A stretch of 64,000 nucleotides of DNA from Acidobacteriaceae bacterium (GCA_003139095.1 PLHW01000029.1:1-64000); one strand, 5' to 3'. Shown: positions 44,360 to 54,554, numbered from the stretch's first letter. Notes: a model not told the origin generated them from the letters alone. Made by a program: numbers and translations.

Positions 44360-45640
44360 ATGAGCAGCCACGCCATTGCCTGGGATCGCGATGACAACCC
44401 ACTCTGGGCCGTCTTCGCCGTCCTCTTGCGTCCGCTGCACCTGGCACTGGCTTTTCCGTCCATCCTTTATGTGGCGGCGATGACCGTCTTTCTCTTTCGC
44501 CCGCCCGACCTGTTCTCCTACTACGCCGATCGCATCGCCTTCGCCGTCCTCGTCTTCTTCGTCGCGCTCCGCACCATGGCGCTGCGCGAAAAATTCCCGT
44601 TCTTCGCCGGCATCTCCCTCCCCATGCTCGGCCTCGCCTCGCTCGCCGTCTTCCGCGCCCTGCGCGAGCCCTTCGAGCCTCAGCTCTGGAGCATTGTCGC
44701 CAGCAAATTCATCGTTCCCTTCGTGCTCTTCCACATCGCCGTGCTCGTCTTCCGCGGTCCCACCGAGCGCCGTCACTTTGAAATTTTCATGGTTCTCGCG
44801 CTCGCCTATCTCGTTTTCACCGCCATCGTTTTTCTCCTCGACGCCCGCTCGCTCATCTTCCCGCGTTTCATCCTCGATGACAGCCTCGGCTTCCATCCCG
44901 ATCGCGCCCGCGGCCCATTCCTTCAAGCTGTGGCCAACGGTGTCTCGCTCAACCTTCTCGGAATCCTCGTGCTCGTGCTCCCCAAAAAGCGCACCGTTTT
45001 CGTCACGCTGCTCTGGTTTGCGCTGCCGCTCGCCGTCCTCGCCACCCTCACCCGCGCGGTCTGGATCTCCTTTGCCCTCTCGACCATCGTCCTCGGCCTG
45101 CACTTCATTCAGCACCGCGTGCAAGCGCTCTGCATCCTGCTCGTGGTCGCCGGACTCCTCGGCGGCCTGGCCATCGGATTCAGCGACCACTCCCTCCAGC
45201 ACACGCTCTGGGACCGCACCGGGGAGCGCGGTCCCGTCGACGCCCGCATGGCCGTCTACCAGGCCGGATGGTCCATGTTTCGCGAGCGCCCGCTTACGGG
45301 CTGGCGCGCCGCCAACATGTATACCGAACTCGGCCGCCGCATGGAGGGCTACCACCTCCGCATCTTCTATGTCCACAACACCTATCTCGCTCTGCTCGTC
45401 GAGTTCGGCGTCCCTGGCCTCGCGCTCTACGCCCTTCTCTTCTTCAATCTCTTCCGCCTCGCCCGCCGCGCCCGGCCGCTCGAATCTCCCTGCATCGCCA
45501 GGCTTCGCAAGGCCTGGCCTCTCATCCTTTGCGTCTACCTCATCAACGCTTTCTTCGTCGATATGGCTTACCAGTTCGTCATCGGTCTCATGTTTACCGC
45601 CGCAGGAATTCTGTGTGCCCGAGAGGAGTCTGCCGCATGA
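44360..45640 (+). CDS. O-antigen ligase/polymerase (Wzy/WaaL) family membrane protein
   Basis: The 426-residue protein has ten or more hydrophobic segments and the large periplasmic loop typical of the O-antigen ligase fold (about 255-340, with GWRAANMYTELGRRM, and HNTYLALLVEFG as the signature near residue 340). It would polymerise or ligate the repeat unit at the outer face of the inner membrane. GAGGGAG precedes the ATG. The preceding gene ends four bases earlier, and the next gene overlaps its stop by four bases (ATGA). Confidence 0.87.
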   Translation: MSSHAIAWDRDDNPLWAVFAVLLRPLHLALAFPSILYVAAMTVFLFRPPDLFSYYADRIAFAVLVFFVALRTMALREKFPFFAGISLPMLGLASLAVFRALREPFEPQLWSIVASKFIVPFVLFHIAVLVFRGPTERRHFEIFMVLALAYLVFTAIVFLLDARSLIFPRFILDDSLGFHPDRARGPFLQAVANGVSLNLLGILVLVLPKKRTVFVTLLWFALPLAVLATLTRAVWISFALSTIVLGLHFIQHRVQALCILLVVAGLLGGLAIGFSDHSLQHTLWDRTGERGPVDARMAVYQAGWSMFRERPLTGWRAANMYTELGRRMEGYHLRIFYVHNTYLALLVEFGVPGLALYALLFFNLFRLARRARPLESPCIARLRKAWPLILCVYLINAFFVDMAYQFVIGLMFTAAGILCAREESAA

Positions 45641-46899
45641 CCACTATCGCTTACATCGCCAACCAGTTTCCCTCGCCCCTCGAACCCTACGTGATGGACG
45701 AGATCTCGGAGTTCCGCCGCCGCGGCCTCAAAGTCGTCTGCTGTAGCGGCCAGCGCGTCTCTCCCAACAACCTCAGTCTGGCCGAGCGCGCGTTTTGGAA
45801 AGAAACCCGCTTTTTCCAGCCGCTCTCTGACGATCAGCTCTTGCGCGCTACTCGCCAGCTCGCCGCCGATCGCTCCCGCCTTTGGGAACTCATTCGCCCC
45901 GCGCTCTTCGACTCGGGCTCGTCCCCCACGCTTCCGTTTCGCGCTCTCGGCCACACCTTGATGGGCTCCGCCCTCGCCGAGCAACTCGCTCCCCTCAAGG
46001 TCGAGCACATTCACTGTCATCACGGCTACTTCGCCTCCTGGATGGCGCTCGTCGCCGCTCGTCTCCTCGACATCGACTTCAGCTTTACCCTGCACGGCTC
46101 CGATCTTCTCCGCCGCGCCGACCTCCTCGCCGCCAAACTCGAAGCCTGCAAATTCTGCGTTACCATCTCCGAATTCAATCGCCAATACATCCTCGATCAC
46201 TATCCATCCACGTCTCCCGGCAAAATCCTTGTCCAGCGTCTCGGCGTCGATCGCGTCCTCCCCTGGCCCTCGGACTCGATCTTGACCGACTTGGACCATC
46301 GCCCCTTTTGTCTGCTGGCCGTCGGCCGTCTCCATCGCATTAAGGATCATTCTTTCCTCATTCAGGCTTGCCAGGCGCTGCGCGATCAGGGACTTGATTT
46401 CATTTGCTGGATCGTCGGCGAAGGTCCGGAGCGCCGCCGTCTTGAGCGTCAGATCGCCAAACTCGGCGTTCAAGCCTACGTCCATCTCGTCGGTCACGTC
46501 CCCCGCGCCGACCTCGTCGCCTACTATCGCAACGCGGATCTCGTCGTCATGACCAGCCAGAGCGAGGGCATTCCCGTCTCTCTCATGGAGGCCATGTCTC
46601 ACGAAAAACTCGTGCTCGCTCCGCACATCACTGGCATTCCCGAACTCGTCGAGCAGGAGAAGACCGGTTTCCTCTACCAGCCCGGCTCGTTGCTCAGTTT
46701 CGTTAACGCCGTTGCCTGGATTTACGCCAATCACGCTTTGCTGGCCCCCATCCGGCATCAGGCCGCGTCCAAGGTCGCCCATTCATTTAACCGCCAGCGC
46801 AATCTGCGCGCCTTTGCAGATGCGTTTCTGGCACGCACCCAGCAGTTCGGTGGAGAGTATGCGTATCCTGTATTGCAACAAGTACGACTATCCATTTAG
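45637..46899 (+). CDS. GT4-family glycosyltransferase
   Basis: The 420-residue protein is a GT-B glycosyltransferase. The donor-binding C-terminal domain contains LLAVGRLHRIKDHSFLIQAC, and the nucleotide-sugar region shows MTSQSEGIPVSLMEAMSHEK, with the Glu-x7-Glu pattern of family 4. The acceptor domain precedes it (HIHCHHGYFASWMA, TLHGSDLL). It should add one sugar to the lipid-linked unit in the cytoplasm. It starts at ATG 45637, within the preceding stop, with GAGAGGAG ahead. Its end overlaps the next gene by 41 bases. Confidence 0.92.
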   Translation: MTTIAYIANQFPSPLEPYVMDEISEFRRRGLKVVCCSGQRVSPNNLSLAERAFWKETRFFQPLSDDQLLRATRQLAADRSRLWELIRPALFDSGSSPTLPFRALGHTLMGSALAEQLAPLKVEHIHCHHGYFASWMALVAARLLDIDFSFTLHGSDLLRRADLLAAKLEACKFCVTISEFNRQYILDHYPSTSPGKILVQRLGVDRVLPWPSDSILTDLDHRPFCLLAVGRLHRIKDHSFLIQACQALRDQGLDFICWIVGEGPERRRLERQIAKLGVQAYVHLVGHVPRADLVAYYRNADLVVMTSQSEGIPVSLMEAMSHEKLVLAPHITGIPELVEQEKTGFLYQPGSLLSFVNAVAWIYANHALLAPIRHQAASKVAHSFNRQRNLRAFADAFLARTQQFGGEYAYPVLQQVRLSI

Positions 46900-49306
46900 C
46901 GGCACCGAATCCTATCTCTTCGATCTGATTCACCGCCTCGACCAGCGCGGCTACGGTACCGCGCTATTCAGCATGGAGCACGGCTCGCCGGACGCATTCG
47001 CCGGACGCAGCTATCGCGTCCCGCACGTCGATTTCAAGGATCCCGGCGCCAGCTTCCCGCGCAAAGTCAGAATGGCCGCCCACGCGGTTTATTCCCGCTC
47101 CACGCGCCGCGCCATGCGCGATTGCATCGCCGATTTCTCCCCCGACCTCGCCCACGTCCGCAGTATCTATCATCACCTCTCGCCCTCCGTCCTCTGGGAA
47201 CTCAAGCGCCGCCGCGTCCCCGTTATTTATCACCTCAACGATTTCAAAATGCTCTGCCCCACCTATAACTTCGTGGCCCAGGGCAAAGTCTGCGAAGCCT
47301 GCCGCAACGGCGCTTTTCACCGCGTCGTCACCAAGGGCTGTTACGCGGGTTCGCGCGCCAGTGCCGTCGTCCTCGCCGCCGAAGCCTACCTCCACAGGTG
47401 GCTCAAAACCTATGAGCGCTGCGTCGATCTGTTTCTCGCGCCCAGCGAATTTGTGCGCTCCAAGCTCATCGCCAGCGACCTTCCGGCCGACCGTATCGAG
47501 GTTCTCCCCCACTACCAGGAACTGCCTCCCGAAGATCAACTCGGCAACCACGAGGGATACCTTCTTTACTTCGGGCGTCTATCGGCGGAGAAGGGAGTCG
47601 ACGACCTCCTCCACGCCCTGGTGCGCGAGCCGCATATCCCTGTGATCATCGCTGGCGACGGCCCGGAGCGCCCGCGCCTGGAGGCCATGGCCCGCGATTT
47701 GAACCTCGATCGCGTCCTCTTTACCGGCCAGGTTACCGGCGAAAAGCTGCGCAAGCTGATCGCCGGGTGCACCTTTTCGATTTTTCCTTCCCACGCCTAC
47801 GAGACGCTGGGAAAATCCATCCTTGAATCCTTTGCCTATGGCCGCCCCGTCATCGCCTCCGATCTCGGTTCACGCCGCGAACTCATCGACCACGGTGTTA
47901 CCGGCTTCCTCTACAAAGCCGGCGATCGTGATGAACTCGCGCAGTCCATCGGCTACCTCTTCGATCATCCCGACTTCGCGCAAAAAGTAGGTGTGGCCGC
48001 GCGCGCCCGCGTCAAGGCCCGGCACGACCCCGAGCAGCACCTGCAAAAGTTGCTCGAGATTTACCGCCGCCTCAGCTTCTCGAGAACTTTTCTCACCTTT
48101 CCCGCGCCTCCCGAGCCCGCTCCGCGCCGCTCCGTCCGCGTCGCCTTCATCGGAGGCCGCGGCATCGTCTCCAAGTACAGCGGCATCGAGTCTTTCTACG
48201 AGCAGGTCGGCCGTGAGCTCGAACGCCTCGGCCACGAAGTCACCGTCTATTGCCGCAGTTACTTCACGCCGCCCGTTGAGAAGCACAACGGCCTGCGCGT
48301 GCGCCGCCTGCCCACCGTTCGCACCAAGCACCTCGAAACCCTCGTTCACACGTTCCTCAGCACCATCGACGCCATGTTTTCCGACTATGACGTCGTCCAT
48401 TACCACTGCCTCGGCCCCTCGCTGTTTTCTTTTCTCCCTCGCCTCGTGGGCAAAAAAACCGTGGTCACCGTGCAAGGACTCGACTGGCAGCGCGCCAAAT
48501 GGGGCCGCTTCGCCGCCCGCATTCTGCACCTCGGCGAATCCGCTTCCTCCGCCCTCCCCAACGCCACCATGGTCGTCTCGCGCACCCTTCAGCAGCGTTA
48601 CCGCGACCTGCACGGCCGCGAGACCATCTACGTTCCCAATGGAGCCATGCCCGCCGCCAGCCGCCTGCCTTGGCGCATCCTCGAATGGGGCCTCGTTCCC
48701 CAAAATTACCTGCTCTTTCTCGGCCGCTTTTCTCCCGAAAAAAACTGCCATCTCCTCATCGACGCCTTCGAAAAAATTCATACCGACATGAAGCTCGTCT
48801 TTGCCGGAGGCTCCAGCCATTCCGCTGCCTACGTCGAGGAGTTGCGCACCCACGAGTCGCCGCGCATCCGCTTCCTGCCTTATGTCTCGGGAAACGATCT
48901 CGACGAACTCCTCTCCAACGCCGCTCTCTTCGTCCTTCCTTCCGAGCTCGAAGGCCTCTCGCTCGCCCTTCTTGATGCCATGGCCGCGGGTGTTTGCGTG
49001 CTCACCAGCGATATCCCCGAAAACCGCGAGCTCGTCGACAGCGCCGGCTTCACCTTTCATCGCGGGGACGCCGCCGACCTCGAGCGCATGCTCAACCTGC
49101 TCATCCACGACCCCGAACTCCGCCGCCGCGGCGCCATTTGCGGCTCCGATCGTATTCAGGACCACTATCTCTGGTCCGATGTTGCCCGCTCGATTCAGGA
49201 CGTCTACTACAACGTCCTAGGCTGGACGACAGACGAGCAGTCGCAGACCGAAACAAGCAACCCCAAAAGCAAGCCGGCAAACCAACCGACAGTCGCGATT
49301 CGCTAG
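46859..49306 (+). CDS. Double glycosyltransferase: two GT4 enzymes fused
   Basis: The 815-residue protein contains two complete GT-B glycosyltransferases. The first (about 1-415) opens [20 protein letters not shown] and has [17 protein letters not shown] and the Glu-containing [16 protein letters not shown]. The second (about 430-790) opens [20 protein letters not shown] and has [20 protein letters not shown] and [28 protein letters not shown] precedes the ATG at 46859, 41 bases inside the previous gene. Both halves keep their catalytic-domain motifs, so two consecutive sugars may be added by one polypeptide. The linker is short and Pro-rich (about 417-428). Confidence 0.9.
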   Translation: MRILYCNKYDYPFSGTESYLFDLIHRLDQRGYGTALFSMEHGSPDAFAGRSYRVPHVDFKDPGASFPRKVRMAAHAVYSRSTRRAMRDCIADFSPDLAHVRSIYHHLSPSVLWELKRRRVPVIYHLNDFKMLCPTYNFVAQGKVCEACRNGAFHRVVTKGCYAGSRASAVVLAAEAYLHRWLKTYERCVDLFLAPSEFVRSKLIASDLPADRIEVLPHYQELPPEDQLGNHEGYLLYFGRLSAEKGVDDLLHALVREPHIPVIIAGDGPERPRLEAMARDLNLDRVLFTGQVTGEKLRKLIAGCTFSIFPSHAYETLGKSILESFAYGRPVIASDLGSRRELIDHGVTGFLYKAGDRDELAQSIGYLFDHPDFAQKVGVAARARVKARHDPEQHLQKLLEIYRRLSFSRTFLTFPAPPEPAPRRSVRVAFIGGRGIVSKYSGIESFYEQVGRELERLGHEVTVYCRSYFTPPVEKHNGLRVRRLPTVRTKHLETLVHTFLSTIDAMFSDYDVVHYHCLGPSLFSFLPRLVGKKTVVTVQGLDWQRAKWGRFAARILHLGESASSALPNATMVVSRTLQQRYRDLHGRETIYVPNGAMPAASRLPWRILEWGLVPQNYLLFLGRFSPEKNCHLLIDAFEKIHTDMKLVFAGGSSHSAAYVEELRTHESPRIRFLPYVSGNDLDELLSNAALFVLPSELEGLSLALLDAMAAGVCVLTSDIPENRELVDSAGFTFHRGDAADLERMLNLLIHDPELRRRGAICGSDRIQDHYLWSDVARSIQDVYYNVLGWTTDEQSQTETSNPKSKPANQPTVAIR

Positions 49307-49383
49307 CCCCGCAAACGCCAAATCCCAACCAATTCCCGCCCCGCATTGTTAGAATCAACTCGCCGCCCAATGCGGCCATCAGC

Positions 49384-50457
49384 ATGGAAGATCTCATCCT
49401 CGTCACCGGCGGAGCCGGATTCATCGGCTCCAATTTCATTCACCAGTGGCTCGCCTCCGAGCCCGCACGCCTCCTCAATCTCGATAAGCTCACCTACGCC
49501 GGCAATCTCGGCAACCTTCGCTCCGTCGAATCCCACGCCCACTGCAGCTTTCAGCAGGGCGACCTCCTCGACCGCGACCTCCTCCGCCGCATTTTTTCCG
49601 CCAATCGCCCTCGCGCCCTCGTCCACTTCGCCGCCGAAAGCCACGTCGATCGCTCCATCCACGGCCCCGACGATTTCATCCGCACCAATGTCCACGGCAC
49701 CTTCGCCCTGCTCGAAGAGACTCGCGCCTACTGGTCCGCGCTCTCCGACTCCGAGCGCGCCGCCTTCCGCTTCCTTCACATCTCCACCGACGAGGTCTAT
49801 GGCTCGCTCGCGCCCGGCGATCCCGCCTTCACCGAATCCACGCCCTATGCGCCCAACAGCCCATACTCCGCGTCCAAAGCCGCTTCTGACCACCTCGTCC
49901 GCGCCTATCACCACACCTACGGCCTGCCCGTCCTCACCACCAACTGCTCCAACAATTACGGGCCCTATCAGTTTCCTGAAAAACTCATTCCGCTCATGAT
50001 CCTCAACGCCTGCGAAGGCAAGCCGCTCCCCATTTACGGCGACGGTCAGAATGTTCGCGACTGGCTCTACGTCGAAGATCACTGCCGCGCCATCCGCGCT
50101 GTCCTTGCCCGCGGCCGCGTCGGCGAAACCTACAACATCGGCGGCCGCAATCAGAAAAATAATATCGAACTGGTCCGCGCCATCTGCGCGCTCCTCGATC
50201 GCCTGCGTCCGACCGATCCAATCGTCCCTCACGAAAAATTAATAACTTTTGTCAAAGATCGCCCCGGCCACGACCGCCGCTACGCCATGAACACCGAGAA
50301 AATCGAGCGCGAACTCGCCTGGCATCCCCAGGAGACTTTCGAATCCGGCCTGGAAAAAACGGTGCGCTGGTATCTTGATCATGCAGACTGGGTGCGCGAC
50401 GTAACCAGCGGCAGCTATCGCCACTGGATCAAGCACCACTACGCGATTGAGCATTGA
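49384..50457 (+). CDS. rfbB: dTDP-glucose 4,6-dehydratase
   Basis: The 357-residue extended short-chain dehydrogenase catalyses the second step to dTDP-L-rhamnose. It shows [12 protein letters not shown] (about 7-18, NAD binding), [12 protein letters not shown] (about 81-92), [10 protein letters not shown] (the active-site Thr-Asp-Glu) and YSASKAASD (Tyr-x-x-x-Lys). [20 protein letters not shown] closes the core. Length is typical (about 355). The frame is open far upstream, but the ATG at 49384 gives the family start. rfbA follows after 83 bp containing a dispersed repeat. Confidence 0.96.
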   Translation: MEDLILVTGGAGFIGSNFIHQWLASEPARLLNLDKLTYAGNLGNLRSVESHAHCSFQQGDLLDRDLLRRIFSANRPRALVHFAAESHVDRSIHGPDDFIRTNVHGTFALLEETRAYWSALSDSERAAFRFLHISTDEVYGSLAPGDPAFTESTPYAPNSPYSASKAASDHLVRAYHHTYGLPVLTTNCSNNYGPYQFPEKLIPLMILNACEGKPLPIYGDGQNVRDWLYVEDHCRAIRAVLARGRVGETYNIGGRNQKNNIELVRAICALLDRLRPTDPIVPHEKLITFVKDRPGHDRRYAMNTEKIERELAWHPQETFESGLEKTVRWYLDHADWVRDVTSGSYRHWIKHHYAIEH

Positions 50458-50470
50458 AGTTTGTGGATGA

Positions 50471-50500
50471 TTGCTCTGCGATCTCCGCGAACTCTGCGGT
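50471..50500 (-). repeat. Dispersed intergenic repeat, copy 2
   Basis: Read on the minus strand this 30-mer starts AACCGCAGAGTTCGCGGAGA and continues TCGCAGAGCA, agreeing with the copy at 29461-29490 at 26 of 30 positions. It fills most of the rfbB-rfbA spacer. Orientation is opposite to copy 1. Confidence 0.75.
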
Positions 50501-50540
50501 TCAAGATGTTTGTCGTTCAAAATTGTACACTAATTAATAT

Positions 50541-51440
50541 ATGGACACAATCGTAAATACAAATCCAAAAGGTATCATCCTCGCCGGAGGCTCCGGCACT
50601 CGCCTCTATCCCATTACTCACGCCATCGCCAAAAGTCTGCTTCCCGTGTACGACAAGCCGATGGTCTACTACCCGCTTTGCACGCTCATGCTCGCCGGAA
50701 TTCGCGACATCCTCATCATCTCCACGCCCGCCGATCTTCCGCGTTTCGAGCAGCTCCTCGGCGACGGCTCCCGCCTCGGCGTGAGTTTTTCCTACGCTGC
50801 CCAGCCCCGCCCCGAAGGCATCGCCCAGGCGTTTCTCATCGCCAGAGATTTCCTCGCCTCCAGCCCCTGCGCCCTCGTCCTCGGCGACAACATTTTCTAC
50901 GGACACGATCTTGTCAAAGATTTGCGCGCCGCTGCCGCCCAGTCTACCGGAGCCCGCGTCTTCGCCTATCCCGTCCACGATCCCGAGCGCTACGGCGTCG
51001 TCGAGTTCGACGCCGCCGGCAAAGCCCTCAGCATCGAAGAAAAACCCGCCCAGCCCAAATCGCGCTACGCCGTCACCGGTCTTTATTTTTACGATCCCCA
51101 GGTTGTCGAGATCGCCGCCAGCCTGCGCCCCTCCGCCCGCGGCGAACTCGAGATCACCGACGTCAACCGCGCCTATCTCCACCGCAGCCAGCTCAACGTC
51201 TGCGTCATGGGACGCGGCATGGCATGGCTTGACACGGGCACGCACGACGCGCTTATGGAAGCTTCTTTATTTATTCAGACCCTCGAAAAGCGCCAGGGCC
51301 TTATGGTCGCCTGCCCCGAAGAAATCGCCTACCGCTCCGGCTACATCACCGCTGCCGACCTCGAGGCGCTAGCCCACCCCATGCGCAACAACGCCTACGG
51401 CGCCTACCTCCTCCAGCTCCTCAAAGACCGCGTCTTCTAA
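50541..51440 (+). CDS. rfbA: Glucose-1-phosphate thymidylyltransferase
   Basis: The 299-residue nucleotidyltransferase makes dTDP-glucose, the first step to dTDP-rhamnose. It contains [16 protein letters not shown] (about 11-26), [30 protein letters not shown] (about 112-121) and [19 protein letters not shown]. Length is close to the usual 290. The ATG follows a very AT-rich stretch (TAATTAATAT) without a ribosome-binding site, so it may be read leaderless from its own promoter or by coupling. It is the last gene of the polysaccharide operon and converges with the FG-GAP gene six bases away. Confidence 0.95.
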   Translation: MDTIVNTNPKGIILAGGSGTRLYPITHAIAKSLLPVYDKPMVYYPLCTLMLAGIRDILIISTPADLPRFEQLLGDGSRLGVSFSYAAQPRPEGIAQAFLIARDFLASSPCALVLGDNIFYGHDLVKDLRAAAAQSTGARVFAYPVHDPERYGVVEFDAAGKALSIEEKPAQPKSRYAVTGLYFYDPQVVEIAASLRPSARGELEITDVNRAYLHRSQLNVCVMGRGMAWLDTGTHDALMEASLFIQTLEKRQGLMVACPEEIAYRSGYITAADLEALAHPMRNNAYGAYLLQLLKDRVF

Positions 51441-51446
51441 CCCCCA

Positions 51447-53990
51447 TCACGGCTGCACCACCTGCTCCAGCACCGCCGACATGCTCACCGCGTCATAAGT
51501 GTCCCCCAGATACTCCGCCGTGATCGCGTCCGTCCCCACCGGCAGCTTCGCCGTAATCAATGTAGCCACGCCGTTCTCGTCCACGGGCGCAATCCCGATC
51601 TTGCGTCCGCCATTCATAAATTTCACGCTCCCCGTCAGCGGCAATCCTCCCCACGACGACACCACGGCAGCCGTGAACGTAACACTCTCTCCCTTGCCCG
51701 AAGGATTCGGCGTCGAACTCAATGCTGTCGTCGTCGGCCACTTATTCACCACCTGTGTGAGATGCGCCGAGCTTTCGTGCCAGCCCAAGCCCGTGTTAAA
51801 CGTCGCCACAATACGGTGGTTCCCCACTGTTAGTGAATCCGTCGCCAGCGCGGCCATACAATTTTGTACGGGCATCGATCCCATCAACGTCTTGTCGTCG
51901 TAAAAGGAAACCTGCCCATCATTGCAAGTTATCTGTTCCCCATGACACCAGGAATTCGCAATCGCCTGCGCCGTAAACGTCACCGAATCCGTAATCATGG
52001 AGGGCGACCCCGACGTAGCCAGATAAGTCGAAGTCCCACATTGCTTCGAAGCATCGAGCGGCTGCGGCTTTGACCGGCCACTTTCATTCGCCGTCGCAGT
52101 CTCCGCTTCCGCCCCCTTTGTTACCAACTCTTGGTCAATCCCAAAACTGCCTTTGTGAAATGCATCGCCCGGATAGCTGGCCTTAATCGTGTACTGGCCT
52201 GTTTTCGCAAAAGACGCCGTTAGACTCGCCACACCGTTCTTCGTAGTGCCCGTTCCAATCCGCGCCTTCCCGTTATAAAAGACCACGCCATCCCCGTCGG
52301 GCACGGGAACTGTGGAACTAATCGTCGCCGTAAAAGTCACGCTCTCATTCACCACCGCAGGGTTCGGCACCCCGACCACGGTTGTTACAGTCGAGGCGAT
52401 AAAGTTGTTCAGCATCACGCCCACTACGCCACCGCTGGTGCAACTTCCTTTCCCACGAAGGGCGCACTGGTTCGCCACTACCCAATCCGGTCTGCCATCG
52501 CCGTTCACATCCAACAGCGCGACTGATTCCGCGTTCAGTCCGCCCGTGCCGTAAAGCACAGGATCCTTGAACGTTCCATCGCCATTGCCTAGTAGCACGG
52601 CCGCTTGGCCGGGCCCGAGCGTGCAGTCGCCTATGAGCCAGGTACACTGCTGGGCTACCACCAGGTCCGCCTTGCCGTCGCCGTTCATGTCCGCAATCGC
52701 GACCGACGCGGCAAAGAATCCTCCCGTGCCAAAGGTCAACGCGGGTTGGAAACTGCCGTCGCCATTCCCCAGCAGCACGCTTACCGGCGCTTCTTGAGGG
52801 CCGCATTGGTAAAAGCACCAAACGAAAGCCTCGCTGCCGACCACCAAGTCCAGCTTGCCATCGCCATTCAGATCGCCGATCGCGATCCCGGTCGAATCCG
52901 GGTAACCGGTGCTGTAGCTCACAGGCGCTTGCAGGGTTCCGTCGCCGTTGCCGAGCAGCACACTCACCGAACCATCACTGCATCCAGGAGGAGGGGATCC
53001 GCAGGCGTTAACCACGATCGCATCCAGCTTGCCATCCCCGTTCACATCCGCGACCGCCACGGAAACAGAATTGGCGTCCAATCCGCCGGCGCTGTAAGCT
53101 ACAGCGGGTTGAAACGTTCCGTCGCCATTGCCCAGCAGTACGCTGACGCCATCGTTCCCGCAGCTCTCGTCATGGCATGGCGAGGCCACGATCAGGTCCT
53201 GCTTGCCATCCCCGCGCAAGTCTCCAACCGCAACCCACTGCCCTCCAACATTCGTGTAGTAACCGTCGAACCCAACGCCGCCGGTGTCGTAGCTCACCGC
53301 CGGTTGGAAGGTTCCATCGCCGTTCCCCAGCAGCACGCTCACTCCGCTGTTCGTGCAGGCCTCCGTCTGGCATTGCGTGGCCACAATCAGATCGGGATGC
53401 CCGTCCCCATTTACGTCCGCGATCGCGACAGAAACCCAGCTGCCGCCCTCAATTAGAGGATACGAATACCCGCCCGCGTCGTAACTAACTGCCGGTTGGA
53501 ACGTCCCGTCTCCTCTGCCCAGGAGCACACTTACGTCAGCCGCCGAATTAGTGCAAGAGAGGAATTTTGAAAGGCCTCCCTGGCACGCGTTCGCCACCAC
53601 CACATCGGGAATGCCATCGCCGTTCACGTCTGCCACCGCTACAGAATCGGCCGACGCCCCGCCCGAGCCGTAAGTCGCAATCCTCGGAGAGCCCTCCGGG
53701 CCTTGCCCCGCCACAAGCGCGCCGGCAGCCTCGGCAGCTTGTTCTTCAGAGTTACTAACCCCGATAAAGCTGGGAACCTCAATTGACGAATGGCCCCGAG
53801 CGGATGGATTGAAACGAACCGCGGCATTCGTTTGCGCCTCCGCCGGCACACTGCAAGAGACGAGAACCAACATCAGAACAGCACTAGCAAACATGAGAAC
53901 TGGAAAACCAATAATGAAGCTGCGAACCGCGAAGCGGCGAACGCCGAAGTTGTGGACGGAGGATGAAGAGACGAACCGGAGAGATTTCAT
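51447..53990 (-). CDS. Secreted seven-bladed FG-GAP propeller with three Ig-like domains
   Basis: The 847-residue exported protein starts at ATG 53990 (GGAGG ahead). A long basic leader and a hydrophobic helix (about 24-47) end in LVSC, a possible lipobox. Residues about 105-560 hold seven FG-GAP/VCBS blades, each with a calcium-type loop (VNGDGIPD, VNGDGHPD, LRGDGKQD, VNGDGKLD, LNGDGKLD, MNGDGKAD, VNGDGRPD) and LLGNGDGTFQ-like strands. Every blade also has two Cys at the same place (for example ATQCQTEAC, ASPCHDESC). Three bacterial Ig-like (Big_3 type) domains follow to the end. Seven blades match an integrin-like closed propeller. An adhesive surface role is inferred. Confidence 0.88.
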   Translation of the reverse strand: MKSLRFVSSSSVHNFGVRRFAVRSFIIGFPVLMFASAVLMLVLVSCSVPAEAQTNAAVRFNPSARGHSSIEVPSFIGVSNSEEQAAEAAGALVAGQGPEGSPRIATYGSGGASADSVAVADVNGDGIPDVVVANACQGGLSKFLSCTNSAADVSVLLGRGDGTFQPAVSYDAGGYSYPLIEGGSWVSVAIADVNGDGHPDLIVATQCQTEACTNSGVSVLLGNGDGTFQPAVSYDTGGVGFDGYYTNVGGQWVAVGDLRGDGKQDLIVASPCHDESCGNDGVSVLLGNGDGTFQPAVAYSAGGLDANSVSVAVADVNGDGKLDAIVVNACGSPPPGCSDGSVSVLLGNGDGTLQAPVSYSTGYPDSTGIAIGDLNGDGKLDLVVGSEAFVWCFYQCGPQEAPVSVLLGNGDGSFQPALTFGTGGFFAASVAIADMNGDGKADLVVAQQCTWLIGDCTLGPGQAAVLLGNGDGTFKDPVLYGTGGLNAESVALLDVNGDGRPDWVVANQCALRGKGSCTSGGVVGVMLNNFIASTVTTVVGVPNPAVVNESVTFTATISSTVPVPDGDGVVFYNGKARIGTGTTKNGVASLTASFAKTGQYTIKASYPGDAFHKGSFGIDQELVTKGAEAETATANESGRSKPQPLDASKQCGTSTYLATSGSPSMITDSVTFTAQAIANSWCHGEQITCNDGQVSFYDDKTLMGSMPVQNCMAALATDSLTVGNHRIVATFNTGLGWHESSAHLTQVVNKWPTTTALSSTPNPSGKGESVTFTAAVVSSWGGLPLTGSVKFMNGGRKIGIAPVDENGVATLITAKLPVGTDAITAEYLGDTYDAVSMSAVLEQVVQP

Positions 53991-54554
53991 AACGCCTCCA
54001 GCAAGCTGGCAATTGTGCGGGACCTGCGAGACAAACCAGGCGCAATCCCGGCTCGCGGTGATTAACCTTAGGAGAGGACAAAAGCAGTCGAACACGGCAT
54101 CATGCTCCAAGCTGGACCGCACGTCAATACCGCCCGGTCGATTGCATCATGTTCACCCGCTTCGGCAAGTTCTGCGCGCTTCGCCACCGCTCAATCGAGT
54201 GGGTGATTGGGATTTACTGAAAGCCCCCCGCCATCTTGCGAAAGCGGGGATTTCACGAACGCCGGCCTTAACTCTCCGCTAACTCCTTTGTCCATAATAT
54301 CTTGTAAATTTCGGTCCTTTAGAATCAATATTTTGCGGACCAAGTACACGAACAATCCGCTAGCATTTTCCTAAGTAATTGAAAACAATAACTTAAGCAG
54401 TCATATCCTAACTCCTTATTTTTCAAAGATCTAACAAGGAATTATCGCTAACTGTTTGATTCTAAAAGATCGACCAAGGAGGCATTTGTTACCAATGAGT
54501 AAATAGATGTTCCGGCAATCTACACCCCAACAATGGTGCTGGCTTGCGCAGGCT
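53991..54554. other. Gene-free region with AT-rich island
   Basis: No gene is supported in these 564 bases. From about 54290 to 54500 the DNA is strikingly AT-rich against the GC-rich background. A perfect 10-bp inverted repeat, TTTAGAATCA (54318-54327) with TGATTCTAAA (54457-54466), frames most of it. At its end an AAGGAGG (54476-54482) precedes an ATG whose frame stops after three codons. The region may hold the promoter of the FG-GAP gene or be a remnant of inserted DNA. Confidence 0.5.
54425..54480 (+). repeat. Direct repeat pair in the AT-rich island
   Basis: AAAGATCTAACAAGGA (54425-54440) and AAAGATCGACCAAGGA (54465-54480) match at 14 of 16 positions and are exactly 40 bp apart, about four helical turns. 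Such spacing suits paired protein binding or a small duplication. Confidence 0.65.

Noticed and set aside
44267-49165. Several long minus-strand frames opposite the polysaccharide operon (44267-45376, 45568-46782, 47870-49165)
   Set aside because: All are antisense to well-supported transferase and ligase genes, are rich in Gly, Glu and Ala, and show no motifs.
54476-54506. AAGGAGG followed by ATG as a possible gene start
   Set aside because: The frame stops after three codons, and the next ATG opens a frame that is only the antisense of the P-loop gene.
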